From: Bidens hawaiensis
Taxonomy: Eukaryota; Streptophyta; Magnoliopsida; Asterales; Asteraceae
Direction of reading: 5' to 3'
NCBI GenBank assembly: GCA_021521415.1
Contig: JAIQDT010014326.1
Location: 62,001-126,000, forward strand
Length of the DNA stretch: 64,000 bases
The translations under genes and the position numbers were made by a program. Position 1 is the stretch's first letter. Each line of letters starts with the position of its first letter. Shown piece by piece: positions 22,719 to 34,850 of this stretch. A model generated the notes under the pieces. The model had not been told where the DNA came from, did no database searches, and was given only the letters and a program-made list of their open reading frames with translations.

Positions 22719-25093
22719 TGTGACACCCGGTAAATTCCCCAATCCCTTAAACTAAGTAATCAACCTAATAATTAGGTGATTGTAAATATTATGCGCGCCA
22801 TGTTAGTCAGCGCGTGCATTTGTTATGTGCGCCCTGCGCGAGCGCGCTATGTTAAGAATCAGCGCGGGCACATTATGTGCGCCCGGCGCGAGCATATGTT
22901 AGAATCAGCGCGGGCATTTGTTTGCCCTGCGCGAGCGCGCCATGTTAGTCAGCGCGTGCATGTTATATGCGCCATGCGCGAGCGCACCATGTTAAGAACC
23001 AGCGTGGGCATATGTTATATGCGCCATGCGTGAATGTTTTGGCTTTATGTTTTCATGTAACTTAACGTTGTCTAATGGGTTGACCGTCACGCATGATGCT
23101 AAGGCGGGTGCACCCTAAATCGTTTATGCGCGTGCGGAAGGGAACTAACCTCCCCGCATGGCGGGAACATTGAGAGCTAGTTTGTCTGAAGCTCCAGGAT
23201 GGAATTGACTTCAACATGACTGATCACTATGTTGAAATACCAAGACCACCTGGAGAATCTACAAATGAAACTCAAATGTCCCTAACTGCGAGAAGGTTAC
23301 GCACCTACCCGCAGCAAAGAAATGTTCTACACGCAGAAAGCTATGCGCACCAAGTTATACGCGCAGAACACTTAGTCAAAATGTTCAGATTTACGGAAAT
23401 TGTTCCCGCCCAAAAGAAAACAGTAACGTGTTTCAGAAAATTTCTACTTTTTACTGTGCACTGGCAAAAGCACACTGTAGCATGAACGGTCAACTATCAG
23501 CCACCCTACTTTCACCAACCACAGACCTGCATGTCCTGCAAAAATCAGAATCTTTCACCCACTCCTCCACTTTTGAATAAATAATAATACTTTCCATACT
23601 TTATCATCATCACACCTAGATATGAAAAGATTACAATCCCCTAAATCAAGGGATTGTGTTCCATTGAATTTGCCTATAAATATGTAACCTAAAATTATCA
23701 CTCAACACACTTCAAACTTCTCTCTTAAAACTGCAAATCTGCCCTGAATCATCTCCCAAGCATCTATTTTGATTTTCAATTCCGTTCCTGTTACAAGGTA
23801 AGCCGAGATTATAACCTTGAGATCTACTTTCCGACCCATATATCTTGATCTTAATATACATATTTGTTATTTAATCGTATTCTAGACCTTCGATTCCGAG
23901 GCCAACACCAAGAAAACCCGAATCTCGATTAATTCCATAACAAGAACCACAGGTGAGTCTCACAGCCCCTATTTTCACTGTTTTCACTGTTTTTAAACTG
24001 TTTTCGGGGCGAGGGACACGTACTTTAATAATGATTTATCATGGTATACTTACAAGCTATGCAAGCGATTTTGTGTTTAAGTTATGTTTCATGATGAGCA
24101 ATGCGAATGGTTATCTAAGGTTTTCGATGTATGTGCGCTAGAACTCGAGTAAGTGATCACTTTACCATTGGAACTCTAAGGGTAGGGACTGCTGGTTTGA
24201 TCCACCCACTCGTAGGGGTCGCACCTCTTTGCATGGACGAGTGCCTAGTATGGTCATGGGGCAGTACTATGGGTTTGAGCCCGCTCGTAGGGGTCGCGCC
24301 TCTTTGCATGGACGAGCGCCTTGTTTTCCGGCACAACGTCCGCGCGTAACCCGCGGGACGGTAATATGTTATTTTAGCTCGTAGTGGCAGCGCCACTTTG
24401 CATAGACGAGCACGGTTTTTCAGAAGTGTCCGCGCGTAACCCGCGGGACGATATTACTTTGTTTTAGCTCGTAGTGGCAGCGCCACTTTGCATGGACGAG
24501 CACATTTTCCTGAAACGTTCGCGCGTAACGGTATTACTTATGTTTAGCTCGTAGTGGCAGCGCCACTTTGCATAGACGAGCACAGTTCCCAGAAATGTTC
24601 GCGCGTAACCCGCGGAACGATTTTACCAGAATATATTGATAGAGCTATGTTTTACCAAGCATGTGTTTTAATGAGGCTAACAGAATTATGTTTCAGAATG
24701 ATTATGATGCAATACGATTTATCAAGTTACTAAAACTTGTGAACTCACTCAGTTTATACTGATTCAAATGTTTTTACGTGTCTTTCAGGAGATAACTAGG
24801 TAGCGCATGGAGTCACACTTAGAGCACCACACGCTGAACATCTAAAACAAGCTTTTTGGAAGATTTTGGTTTTATCCCCTCGATGCGCACGGTTACCCGC
24901 CGCGCAAGGGGATATGGCGAGGAAATCTTCAGTTTTATACTTGGATGTTTTTATGTAACTTTTAAACAATGTAATGTATTAAACATTTCTTACGCAATGA
25001 AAATCTTTGAATGTTTGCAATGGCCCGTGCTTAATTATCAATCCCCACTCGCGCGCGCCCGGCTGTTTCCGCCGCTCAGGGCCGGGTGTGACA
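22719..25093 (+). repeat. 3' LTR of element A
   Basis: Second copy of the 2375-base LTR, offset 7067 from the first, followed by the duplication CCCCC. I saw no difference from the 5' LTR, which indicates a recent insertion. Confidence 0.97.
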
Positions 25094-25234
25094 CCCCCGT
25101 TCGTTGTGGGTCATATAAAGATAGAAATACATTATGAGAAGTGATAGTTAATTGATATGTATACTTGTTATACAGTCAGCCGTGCACAACTGAAGAAAGG
25201 GATTACGATTAACGGTGAACGTAACCGTGTTCAG

Positions 25235-26152
25235 GTGAGTTTCTAGCCCCATTTATGTGTTACGTTTTCGGGGCTGTGTGCATACTCAATATGTTTGTTA
25301 ATACACTTATCCTAAGAGATAAGTGTATGCCTTATGTGGATAATGTGAAATGTATGAATGATTGCTTGATAGTACGTGAACGATCTCGGATATTGCACGT
25401 ACTGTCAGGTTGTAACGCTATGTATAAGGTAAGTATGTTATGTATGTTTATGTGTATGAACATGATAGAGATAATAGAAGAAAGAAATGATAATGTATGG
25501 TTACGAAAAGGGTACCGAGCCCTACTAATACTCGAGGTATGATGTATGGTTGTATGGTAACGAAGAGGGAATCGAACCCTTCTAATATTCGAAAACTAGG
25601 GACCAGACCCTTATAATATCTGTGATGATAGGGACCAGACCCTTATAATATTTGTGATGTTAGGGAATCGAACCCTTCTAATATTCGAAAACTAGGGACC
25701 AGACCCTTATAATATCTGTGATGATAGGGACCAGACCCTTATAATATCTGTGATGTTAGGGAATCGAACCCTTCTAATATTCGAAAACTAGGGACCAGAC
25801 CCTTATAATATCTGTGATGATAGGGACCAGACCCTTATAATATCTGTGATGTTAGGGAATCGAACCCTTCTAATATTCGAAAACTAGGGACCAGACCCTT
25901 ATAATATCTGTGAGGTTATAGGGCGAAAGGCTCTTTAAAAAGTATGATTATGTATGTAAGGAAAGCATGAAGGTAAAAATGAACGTATGATTATGAATGT
26001 AAAGAAAGTATGAAAGTAAAAATGAAAGTAAAAGCACTTAGGTGTATATGAAAGAAAGTTAAGAGATTAAGTATGAAGCGTAAGAATGTATTGTATGATT
26101 ATGTGATTAACTAGAACTCACTCAGCGTAGCTGACTTTTAGTATGCACGCAG
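25235..26152 (+). other. Candidate leader intron in solo LTR H
   Basis: Donor-like GTTCAG|GTGAGTTTC at 25235; AACTCACTCAG, branch-like GCTGAC near 26130 and acceptor-like GCACGCAG at 26152. Length 918. Encloses the 96-base tandem array. Confidence 0.45.
25560..25920. repeat. 96-base higher-order tandem repeat in LTR H
   Basis: Four copies, with GAATCGAACCC at about 25569, 25665, 25761 and 25857. Each 96-base unit consists of three related 32-base subunits: one GGGAATCGAACCCTTC type and two GGGACCAGACCCTTATAAT types. Confidence 0.92.
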
Positions 26153-26412
26153 GTGAGTAGGATGAGACAGCTGGCTTGAGCGGGGACACATGGCAGAAGA
26201 ATAAGAGCCTGGCATCTGAAGACTTATGATGTTTTAATTTTAATGCTTTAATGTTGAAAGACAATGGATGTTTTGAGACAAGTTATGAGTTATGTAATGT
26301 TTAATGAAAGTTTTATATTCCGCGTAAATGTTTTAATTAACTCTGATATTTAGAACTGTGTTTATGAGTAAATCCAATACGAAAGTAGGGCTACCGGTAA
26401 TGGGGCCTTACA

Positions 26413-27886
26413 AATGGGCACCACGGGAAGGGGAACTTATAGGTTAAGTTGGGAATGGGTCTGCAATATTGGTTTGGGGTTGGATGGGTTAATGGGATGG
26501 GCTTTCTATGATGTTTGTAGTTGTGGAGGGTAATGGGTTAATAATTTAGATTATTGGTGTTAAAGTGTGGATAATTTCAAAGGTTGGATTAATGGATTGG
26601 TCAGTACTTTGTGATTGGGTAGGTGATTATTAGGGAGTCTTAGGTTGGTTTATCAGGTGGGTTGGTACATGTTGAGGAATATAAGCTTCATGGATAGATT
26701 GGTATTGGGTTTTGGTTAAACGTTGGGTTAAGGTTTGGGTTTGGGGTGGGCTTTGGGTTTGGTTTTGGGTGGTTAGTGGTGATGTTGGTGGGGATGGGAT
26801 ATATGGTTAATTGTCTTGGTATTGTGGTGGTGATTGGATTTGGGGGTGGGGATATGGTTTGGTTTAATGGCTAGTTTTGGGGTGAGGTTGGTGGTGTAGG
26901 AATATGTTGGTTTTAGGGTGAGGTGGGTGGTGTAGGAATGGGTTGGTTTAAGTTCTCCCCCTGAGCCTCTGCATTAATGTTTTCAACAATAATCTCCTCA
27001 TAATTTCCTCCATCACCTCCATCATGTCCATCATCAAACTTATCACCAGAATCATCATCATCTTCACTATCTTCCTCCTCAGAACTCACCCGTGGTGATT
27101 CTGGAACAACCATAATCTCCAAATCATTATCCACCAGCCATGGCAAAATATCGAAATCAACTTGTGGGTTAAAGTTGCTGGTGGACACCAACTTTTCTAT
27201 CCTCTTTTAAACATTAGGATCTTTCAATATATGTGTTGTGCCCATGGTTGGCAAATCAGGTATCACCAAATTAAATATGATTTGCAGGAATCTCGGATAA
27301 ACCAAGAATTTTTTTTATCGTCCTTCCTCAAGTTAGATGCCAAACCCTCGAATATCATACGTGAAAAGTTAAATGGATGTTTGTAGACAATATCCACTGT
27401 GGCATTGGCAATCTCCCGGTTCATTAATGTCCATGACCCCTTCCTGGGTGTATAACCCTGTACAATGTGGTGTATCAAAAACCAATAAAGACTAGGGAAC
27501 ATTCCCTTTTTAAACTGTCCTTCATGGACGTCCCGTTGATATCCCATAGTCTCCTGGAATATCCTCAACAATCGGGCAATAGAGAAGTAAATAGAGGCCT
27601 CCACATTGTCATGTAATTGTAGACTGGCTCTGATTAATTGTTCAATGATAACAATTTCTTGCCGTGCTACTGTAGCCTTTATATGCCTTCCTCCTTCACC
27701 ATCAATCAATTGTGCTGAATGCCAGAAATCTAGTTGATGATTTCTATATATGACCGGGCTTTCTGTCAATGAGAATATGAGATTTGAACGTTGCAACCAA
27801 TGTATCATGAGTTCCACCGGTCTGTTGTCATCTGTCACTTGAAGTAAAGCACACATATTGTGTTTCTTTTCAAATGGATACTCCAT
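26413..27886 (-). pseudogene. Env-like ORF of element B, N-terminal part
   Basis: ATG at 27886 (MEYPFEKKHNMCALLQVTDD), two bases after an acceptor-like TTTTTTAACAG. The first 200 residues form the conserved globular domain of SIRE env-like ORFs in composites: MIHWLQRSNLIFSLTESPVI, QLDFWHSAQLIDGEG, FKKGMFPSLYWFLIHHIVQG and KHPFNFSRMIFEGLASN. It corresponds to FLQRSRVFHAITNTLPISLP and so on in element D. A frameshift or stop near 27263 separates it from an acidic segment (EEEDSEDDDDSGDKFDD, 27191-26913), followed by a Pro/Thr/His-rich stretch up to the H insertion at 26412. Not translatable as a whole. Role unknown. Confidence 0.65.
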
Positions 27887-28289
27887 AACTGTTAAAAAAC
27901 AAACAAAAACACATTCAAAGTGAAGTTTAGTTATAAAGTTCACAACTTTGACATGTTTTAAGTTATAATTTGTAGAAGAAAGGAAAATTTTTCTTTAAGA
28001 ACTTGTTCCTTGACAAATTGATAACCAACTCAGAAAACAGAGACGTTAGTAAGATGAAATTAAAGCCCTATATCCGTACAATCAGCATCAGAAAACTATT
28101 AATTGAAGCTTACCGAGTCGAAATTAGTGGCCTGATAAATTTATGTTAGGATTATTAAGAAACGATTGAAATTCTGAGTGTGAGCAAACTGGCAATAATG
28201 TAATAGTGGAAAGAGGGAGAAAGGTGAAATGTAAATTTTTCTAAGTCCCTCTTATATACCCTTTTGAAATTGGGTTTTAAATGAAATTT

Positions 28290-29330
28290 GTCTTTTAGTT
28301 TGAGAATACTGCCAAAAATATCTCAGTAAAAAATAAATCTTTCTCTTTTAAAACCTTGCTCGATAAAGCACATTTTTCAAACCTTGCTAGGTAATATTCA
28401 TTTTCACATTTTGCTCGTCCCAGAGTTTGTTCAAATATTATAAAGTAATAACCTAAGTGAATAAAGTGAAGGAAGCTTACTCGAATATACAAGATTGCTT
28501 GAGAAATAAATTACAAGACAAATAATCAAGTATAATCTATCAAATAGGCAACCTTGCTCAGAATCAATAAAGAATCCAAAATAATAACTTAGAGATATTT
28601 TTAATTGTCAAGCTTGCTCGAACATCTGAATTTCACAAACCTTACCCGATAATACTTATAAAAGAAAAAAGTAAACACATATTCATTCAAGTATACTATA
28701 AAGAAAAAGTATGCTCGAAAATGCTTCAAGAATGCAAAGTTTTCTAGAGGAGACTTGTTATCCTTTGATATACAAGTGTGCTCATAAACAAGTTATCATT
28801 TTGCCAAGTATACTCGAAAAGCACCTAATTTAACTAAGACAATTAAGTTTACTCGAAATATATGTTTTAAAGTAAAATATCACATGTATCATATAGTCAT
28901 CATGTGTGCTTGATAAAGATAACTTTCCAAACAACCAAGTTTACTTGAAAGACTAACTTTATCAAAGTGTACTCGATAATACATGAATAACCATTTCTAA
29001 GACAAATCAGTGGCAAGTATGCTAGACAAACACTTACCTCAAATAAAACATTCAAGTTTACTCGAAACAAGTATTTAAAGCATATTTAAACAGGTATCAC
29101 ATAATTATCAAGTGTGCTTGATAAAAACAACTTTCTAAACAACCAAGTTTACTCAAAAGTGAATAATTATCAAAGTGCACTCGATAATATATGAATAATT
29201 CTTTTAAGTACAAATAAACATCAAGTATGATCGAAAAGGATGAACTTCAAATAAAAACATCTAAGTTTACTCGAAAGGTTAAAAATCATCAAACCTTACT
29301 CGAAAGTACATATTCAAACATATTCAAGGT
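28290..29330. repeat. Dispersed TTACTCGAAA words in spacer of B
   Basis: About two dozen copies of a degenerate word around AAGTTTACTCGAAA (variants CTTGCTCGATAA, GTGCTTGATAAA, GTACTCGATAAT), every 25-60 bases. Same family of words as in LTR B at 8640-9245. Confidence 0.7.
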
Positions 29331-29394
29331 AAAATGCAACTCTTTTTGACTTAAACCATATTTCAAACAGTTTTATCATTAACAATCAAGGTTT

Positions 29395-30360
29395 GAGAGA
29401 AAATGATGCATAATGAGATCAAATTTCAGTATTATTTCCTTTCGTTTTGTGAAAAGATCTCAACATGGGATCATATTGATTAAGTCACCTTTCAATACTT
29501 CATTCTCAGCATCATTATGACTGATCAGGCAGGTTAATAGCAGGTCTAGACTTAGCATGAATTTCATTACATATTGGTGATATTATTAAGGTTCAATTAG
29601 TTTGCATAATACAAAAATGGATAACACTTATTGCACTATGATGTCCCATATCTCTTCTCAAAGCATATTTAGCTTTCCCCAGATCACCCTAAATTGACTT
29701 CGAACCCTGATATTTGGTCAAAATATTTTTCATGACAAAACATTTAAATTTATTGGATTTTTCTTTCCAAAACTACAAACATATTTGAGGTTGAACGTTG
29801 GACTTACATCCCACGCAGTTCGGACTTACAGGCCTTTCATTCGAAATGTTAAAGGACTTATATTATTGCCACCACCACTGTAGTTCTATAATTAACCCTC
29901 ATGTTTGGATTTTCTTTCAAAATATGTGAACAGAGATCAACTTTTGGTTGAAAAAATAAAAGTTTTGCTCACATTTGTTCTTTGTCATATTCATAAGATG
30001 ATTCATTTTTGGTTACCAAATACCAACAGACTCGTGTATGACTGGGCAATCACTTTTCTGCCTATCATTCGGAGAGATTTATCTTGAGACATGCATATTC
30101 AACAATGTATCTCCACATTAAGCTTAGCATTTTCATTATGTTTATATCACCTCAATTTTTACACATCATGGAAAACAACCATACATACTAATGACTGCAC
30201 TAATAATTTTTTTTAGCCTATTAAATCCATATGATTGGCATAAATAATCAATGTATGATCATTTCCCAAAGGTTGGATCAATTCATTGAAAACCCCCTTT
30301 TGAGCTTTTACAAAGCTTTAAACTGAATAGTCTTATCATATCTCAGCACCTCCCAACTTG
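29395..30360 (-). other. Conserved pol-env spacer, copy in B
   Basis: Aligns by eye with 33560-34510 (C) and 56090-56990 (D). Shared blocks: TCTTCTCAAAGCRTATTT, CGTGTATGACTGGGCAATC, CTTTTCTGCCTATCATTC and CCAAAGGTTGGATCAATT. A stem GGAGA (30071-30075) / TCTCC (30110-30114) is kept. There is no coding potential. The element is transcribed on the minus strand. Confidence 0.65.
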
Positions 30361-30848
30361 CTTATTATGTCAAAAATACTTTTCTAGGAAAAACTTCTTT
30401 TGCAAAATATTCATTTGAGCATACAAGTTTGACACAAAAACTCAGTTTTGACTCAAGCAGTTTGCAACATATTCAAGAATAATCAGATCATTAATGAAAC
30501 AATCAAAATAAGCAGACTTAACATAATGTACATCCAAGACAGATTATGCAAAGTCTATCCTATCCTAATCACATCATCTTTTTTCAGATGATCCATTTAA
30601 TCAAAACATCATATAAGCACATAGATTTATCATTTCAAATCATTTGTAGACAGACTTATCCTGATATCACACATTCAAAATCAAACATAAGTATCATAGA
30701 CACTTAGGTTGCACACATTGTCATTCATAGCATACAAATTTCTTCAATCACATATTCAAACACACAATTTTCATGCAATCAAATAATCAAAACTTTCACT
30801 CACAAGATCATAAAGATAATCAATTAGCATAGTGAGCACACATCATTA

Positions 30849-31703
30849 ATTAGACCTCATCAGAGTTGATCATTCCCAAATCTTTCAAGAGAAAGTGGAA
30901 TCTTGTTTTATCAATTGGCTTGGTGAATAGGTCAGCTAAGTTGTCACTTGTATCAACTCTCATTACAATCTCTAATAAAGTGATGTCTGATTTCAATGTG
31001 CTTGGTCTTAGAGTGTTGGACTATGTTCCTAACAATGAACAAAGCAGCAGTATTGCCAATAAAGTCAGTTGATTTTGAATCCAAAGGACTTGTGCACAAC
31101 AGGCAGATGCAACAATGTACTCAACTTCAGTAGTTGAGATTAACACAGTAGTTTGTTTTTTGCATTGCCATGACACTAGCCTGTCTCCCAGAATTTGGCA
31201 TCCTCTAGAAGTAGACTTCCTACACATGTTGCTGCCATCATAGTCACTATCAGTGTAAGCAATTAGATTAAAGGCATGGTTCTTTGGATACCATATCCCT
31301 AAATCAGGGTTCCCCTTCAAATATCTGAAGATCCTCTTGACAACAGTCTTGTAACATATCTTTGGACTTGATTGGAATCTTGCACACACACAAACAGCAA
31401 ACAAAATATTTAGCCTCGAAGCAGTCAGTACATTAGAGATCCAATTTTTGCTCTGTATTCATGTTCATCAACAGGTTCTCCTTTTTCATCACCAATCATC
31501 TTCTCATAAGTGTCCATTGGAGTAAAAGCAGTATTGAGATCTTGACACTTGAACTTGTTCAGAATGTCCTGCACATACTTTGATTGAAAAATGAAAATAC
31601 CATCCTTCTTTTGTTGAACTTGAAATCCCAGAAAGAAATTCATTTCACCCATATAGCTCATACAGTACTTGGACTTCATTACTTCTTCAAACTCCAAACA
31701 CAT
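30849..31703 (-). pseudogene. 3' end of copia pol of element B (RT end and RNase H)
   Basis: Minus-strand pieces: CLEFEEVMKSKYCMSYMGEM, NFFLGFQVQQKKDGIFIFQ and KYVQDILNKFKCQDLN (end of RT, 31703-31425), then CARFQSSPKICYKTVVKRIF, LIAYTDSDYDGSNMCRKSTS and RLVSWQCKKQTTVLISTTEV (RNase H, to 31021), then TKHIEIRHHFIRDCNE, a shift, and DKTRFHFLLKDLGMINSDEV with a stop at about 30849. The frame is broken at about 31425-31404 and again near 30950. Most of pol upstream was lost at 31704. It matches the same part of the intact pol of D. Confidence 0.85.
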
Positions 31704-31922
31704 TGTTGCTGCCTATTAGATTGTTCAATGACTTCCTCTCGAATTCCCTCGTACAAACAAGTCTGTTATTACGTTCCGGACCATAATAACCCACTTGTCC
31801 ATTCGAGTTCATCCCGTGAATCATCAGTATATATTATTTAATATTATTTTATTCCCTGAGCTAATCGGCCTACTGATATATTAGGGTATCCTAAGGGACA
31901 TCCTAATTCTTTATAACCAATG

Positions 31923-31935
31923 ACTCTGATACCAA
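31923..31935 (-). other. Primer binding site of element G
   Basis: On the minus strand TTGGTATCAGAGT, a few bases past the LTR end at 31940; initiator tRNA-Met type with one change at the last base (T for C). Confidence 0.8.
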
Positions 31936-32472
31936 CTTCTGTCACACCCCGACTAGGTAAATGCGGAAGCGTAATACGGGAAATGTAACAGATAACTCTG
32001 GTATCAGCCACATTGTTTATGAAGAAATTCAACAAGCTAATTTACATCATATTACATTGGTTGGTACTAAGTCTACAAACTAGGCGAAAATCACATAACC
32101 AGTTCTCAGGGCTTCTTCTTCTTTACTATATACTTGTATCTATCTACAGCGATTCAACTTCACTCTTAACACCGAGCACGTAAGCAATCATTCCAACTTT
32201 GGCTCACCTAAAAAGCATGTTAAAACAGGTCAACTACGTCTAGTTGGTGAGTTTCAAGTTTCACGAGTACTAACAAAACCAGTATACGTAATCATAGTAT
32301 TCATGTTTTGTAAATGTGCGATGTAATTATACTAAGCCACGAGTGAATCCTCGACCAATTTCCATTACGTGTACTCTACAACCCACACACTTCCTATGCC
32401 CACATTGGCTCTATTTGCCTCAAGTATGTACTATGTCTAACACCACATAGCATGTTACAAAAGGTTTGCATG

Positions 32473-32877
32473 TGTAAGTTTCGAATCTGGATCACTACAA
32501 TATGATATCAACTAAACGAGTATTGGTGCGGAATACCAACACTCGGTGATGCAAGAACATGAGCAAGAACACTAAAAGTAACACGGAATTGCTTCAAAAC
32601 ACACGTATATTATTGAATACGTCGGGTGCTTAAGCACTTACAATGATCGATCACAATACTAGGAATTAACAACCCTCTAGTTCTGCTCACTCTCTGCTAA
32701 TGTGAACAACCTCTACCCTATACATTATGTAAAATATATATAGGGAAACCAAACACCTAGGCCCATATTAATCACAAGCCCACCGAGAACTCTAAGAGTT
32801 CTCGGTTTACATAGCTAACCCGTAGCCCAGCCCAATAAACACATAACTAAGCTCAAACCACAAATATGGACCCAACA
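32473..32877 (-). repeat. 3' LTR of element C
   Basis: On the plus strand TGTAAGTTTCGAATCTGG at the left end to GACCCAACA at the right end. Nearly the same as 35490-35886, with a few base changes. The first 15 bases differ from the other copy. Confidence 0.75.
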
Positions 32878-33559
32878 ATCTTCGCCTTGGTTTGTAGCTT
32901 CGTTCTTGTTTATTTCACTTCAGACCAGCCTAACCGAATTTCATAGGGATTTCGGTAGTACACCAATGTAGTTCTTCAACTCGTCTTCGTTTACATCACT
33001 TTAGTCTTGATCATGTCGTGGTCCTTTGATATGCGTCATTCTAACCAATTTATGACCCAACAATCTCGCCTTTAGACTGATACTTTCAAGATCTTCAGAA
33101 TCTTTACTTGAACATGATCAGCAACTTCAATGATCAGCAACTTCAGCATCTGCATCCAATACTCTACCATCTCCCCCCTTTTTGATAGCATCATCCCATT
33201 TGAATCTCAGATACTTCATATGCTTCCGTTGCAAGAAATCAGTCTTGAAAGAACACTCAACTTGGATAGAAAGATCAGCCAAAATATTTTGAAAACAATT
33301 AAATAAAACAAAATAAGACAGACATATTTTTTGATTTTTTTAATTTTTAATAATTTTTTTATGATTTTCTTGAAAAGACTTGAAATGAGATCATACCATC
33401 TAAACCAACTATAACACAATAACCGATATCAGATTTCATGAGCTGAAAACTTCAAAACAATTTCTTAACACATTTGTTTCGACAGGAGTAATCAAGAGGT
33501 AAAAATAAATGAAATAAAACGAAACCAAAAACAACAAATAAAACAAATTTAATTACCCG

Positions 33560-34510
33560 GTCTTCTTGTAACTTAGCAAAATCAGGGATTAAATTGCAGT
33601 TTTGATAAAAACGCCGCCTTTTTATGAAAAGATCCGAACATAGAATCATATCGTTTAAAAGGCTGTCACAAGGATTCATGTTCAGCGTTATTATGACATT
33701 ACGAGATAGGTTGATAGTGTGTATCCCATACTTAGCATGATTTTTCATTGCATCAGTGATATGATTAAGGTTCAGTTCGGCATAAAGCTTAGATGGACAT
33801 CACTCATGGACCTGTGATGCCTACTATCTCTTCTCAAAGCGTATTTGGCTTTCCCCAGATCACCTTGATTTGACTTTGACCCACTGGATTTGGTTTTAAA
33901 AACTTTTAATGACAGAACTTATTTATTTGATTTTTCTTTTGAAATTTGCAAACATATTTGAGGTTGAACGTTTGACTTATAGTTTAAATTAACAAGCCTT
34001 TCATTCGGGATGTTAAAGGACTTATATTATTGCCTCCACCTCTGTAGTTCTGTTATTAACCCTCATGTTTGTGTTTTTCTTAAGAGCTTGTGAACATTTA
34101 TCAACTTTTGGTTGATTATATATTTAAAGTAATTTTGTTCACATTTGTTCTTTGTCATTCTCAATGAGATACTTCATTTTGGGGACCAAATACCAATGGG
34201 CTCATGTATGACTGGGTAATTGCTTTTCTGCTTGTCATTCGGAGAGATGTATATGGAGACATGCACATGTCTTCAAAATGACTCTCCACAGTAAGTTCAG
34301 CAAGTTTAGTTTATATCACTTCAACTTTTACGCATCATGGAAAGCTACCATACAAATCAATGACTGTTCTAGAGCCTTTTAAGCTTAATAACTTCACCTG
34401 TTAGGCACACAAAAACAATTTACCTATCATTTTCCAAAGGTTGGATCAATTTTCAGTTTAAAATATTTTGAAGCTTCTAAAAAGTTGTTAACTGAATAGT
34501 AATATCACTT
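33560..34510 (-). other. Conserved pol-env spacer, copy in C
   Basis: Aligns with the copies in B and D. Includes the stem GGAGAG (34241-34246) / CTCTCC (34282-34287) after TGTATGACTGGGTAATTGC, and CCAAAGGTTGGATCAATT. Non-coding. Confidence 0.65.
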
Positions 34511-34569
34511 CCCAGAAGACACAGAAGACACACATGTTAAGAGCTCAGTCACCCCGGTCACTCTTCAGT

Positions 34570-34850
34570 TTTCAGGTAAATGGCTATCCCGTATGACCAC
34601 TAGTGGTTAACAGGACCAAAACACATATGAAAATACGTGTCCCTCCAACTTGGAATTACCGACATAATTTTAAGTGAAAGAATTCAAAACACAGAAACAC
34701 ATCACAAACGCCCCAGATGCTTTCAGTCTTTAGATAAATGGCTATCCTATGAATCTACAAGTAGATCACCGGACCAAACATATACAAGTATATGTTCTTC
34801 AAACTTGAGCAACCGACATATTTTAAGCGAGAGTGAAGTTTGAAAGACAT
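34570..34850 (-). other. Two tandem hairpin units, copy in C
   Basis: Each unit reads about: TCAGGTAAATGGCTATCC, hairpin 1, GGACCAAA, hairpin 2, CTTCAAACTTG, ACCGACATA, TTTTAAG. Unit 1 stems: ACCAC/GTGGT (34596-34607) and ACACATAT/ATACGTGT (34621-34640, one mismatch). Unit 2 stems: ATCTAC/GTAGAT (34753-34766) and ACATATAC/GTATATGT (34778-34795). The stem sequences differ, the pairing stays. Confidence 0.65.

Larger units (their letters stand above)
15652..25093 (+). mobile_element. Complete Tekay/Del-like chromovirus A (Ty3/gypsy)
   Basis: 9442 bases with two 2375-base LTRs (15652-18026, 22719-25093) that look identical where I compared them, including five identical short open frames in each. 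Target duplication CCCCC lies at 15647-15651 and 25094-25098. It has a primer site for initiator tRNA-Met (18030-18041), an intact gag-pol and a purine tract (22709-22718). This is a young, possibly autonomous insertion inside solo LTR H. Confidence 0.97.
14740..26412 (+). mobile_element. Gypsy solo LTR H (split by element A)
   Basis: Begins TGTAACATCCTAAAATTTTA at 14740 and ends GGGGCCTTACA at 26412. It is flanked by the five-base duplication AATGG (14735-14739 and 26413-26417), so a single LTR inserted as, or recombined to, a solo LTR. Removing A (15652-25093 plus one CCCCC) leaves about 2.2 kb. It has a TATA-like ATATAAATA at about 14876-14884, a CTTCGCC-word block (15204-15480), a candidate intron (25235-26152) and a 96-base tandem array. 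Start and splice-like signals resemble those of LTRs A, F and G, so a Tekay/Del-like origin is likely. Confidence 0.85.
8232..31704 (-). mobile_element. SIRE-type Ty1/copia element B, 5'-truncated, nested host
   Basis: Read on the minus strand: end of pol (31703-30849), conserved spacer (about 30850-27890), env-like ORF (27886-26413, then 14739 down to about 9488), purine tract and 3' LTR (9310-8232). The env-like ORF is split by solo LTR H, which contains element A. The upstream part (5' LTR, gag, most of pol) is lost at a junction with gypsy leader G at 31704/31705. B sits in the RT of element E; the five bases left of it are AGGTT, but the matching copy on the other side is gone. Without H and A it would be about 11.8 kb. 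Confidence 0.75.

Noticed and set aside
25569..25590. GGGAATCGAACCC resembles the T-arm of a tRNA gene
   Set aside because: No acceptor stem or anticodon arm around it, and it recurs as part of a tandem repeat.
25560..25920. Regular repeats like a CRISPR array
   Set aside because: There are no unique spacers, the whole 96-base unit is repeated, and the DNA is a plant LTR.
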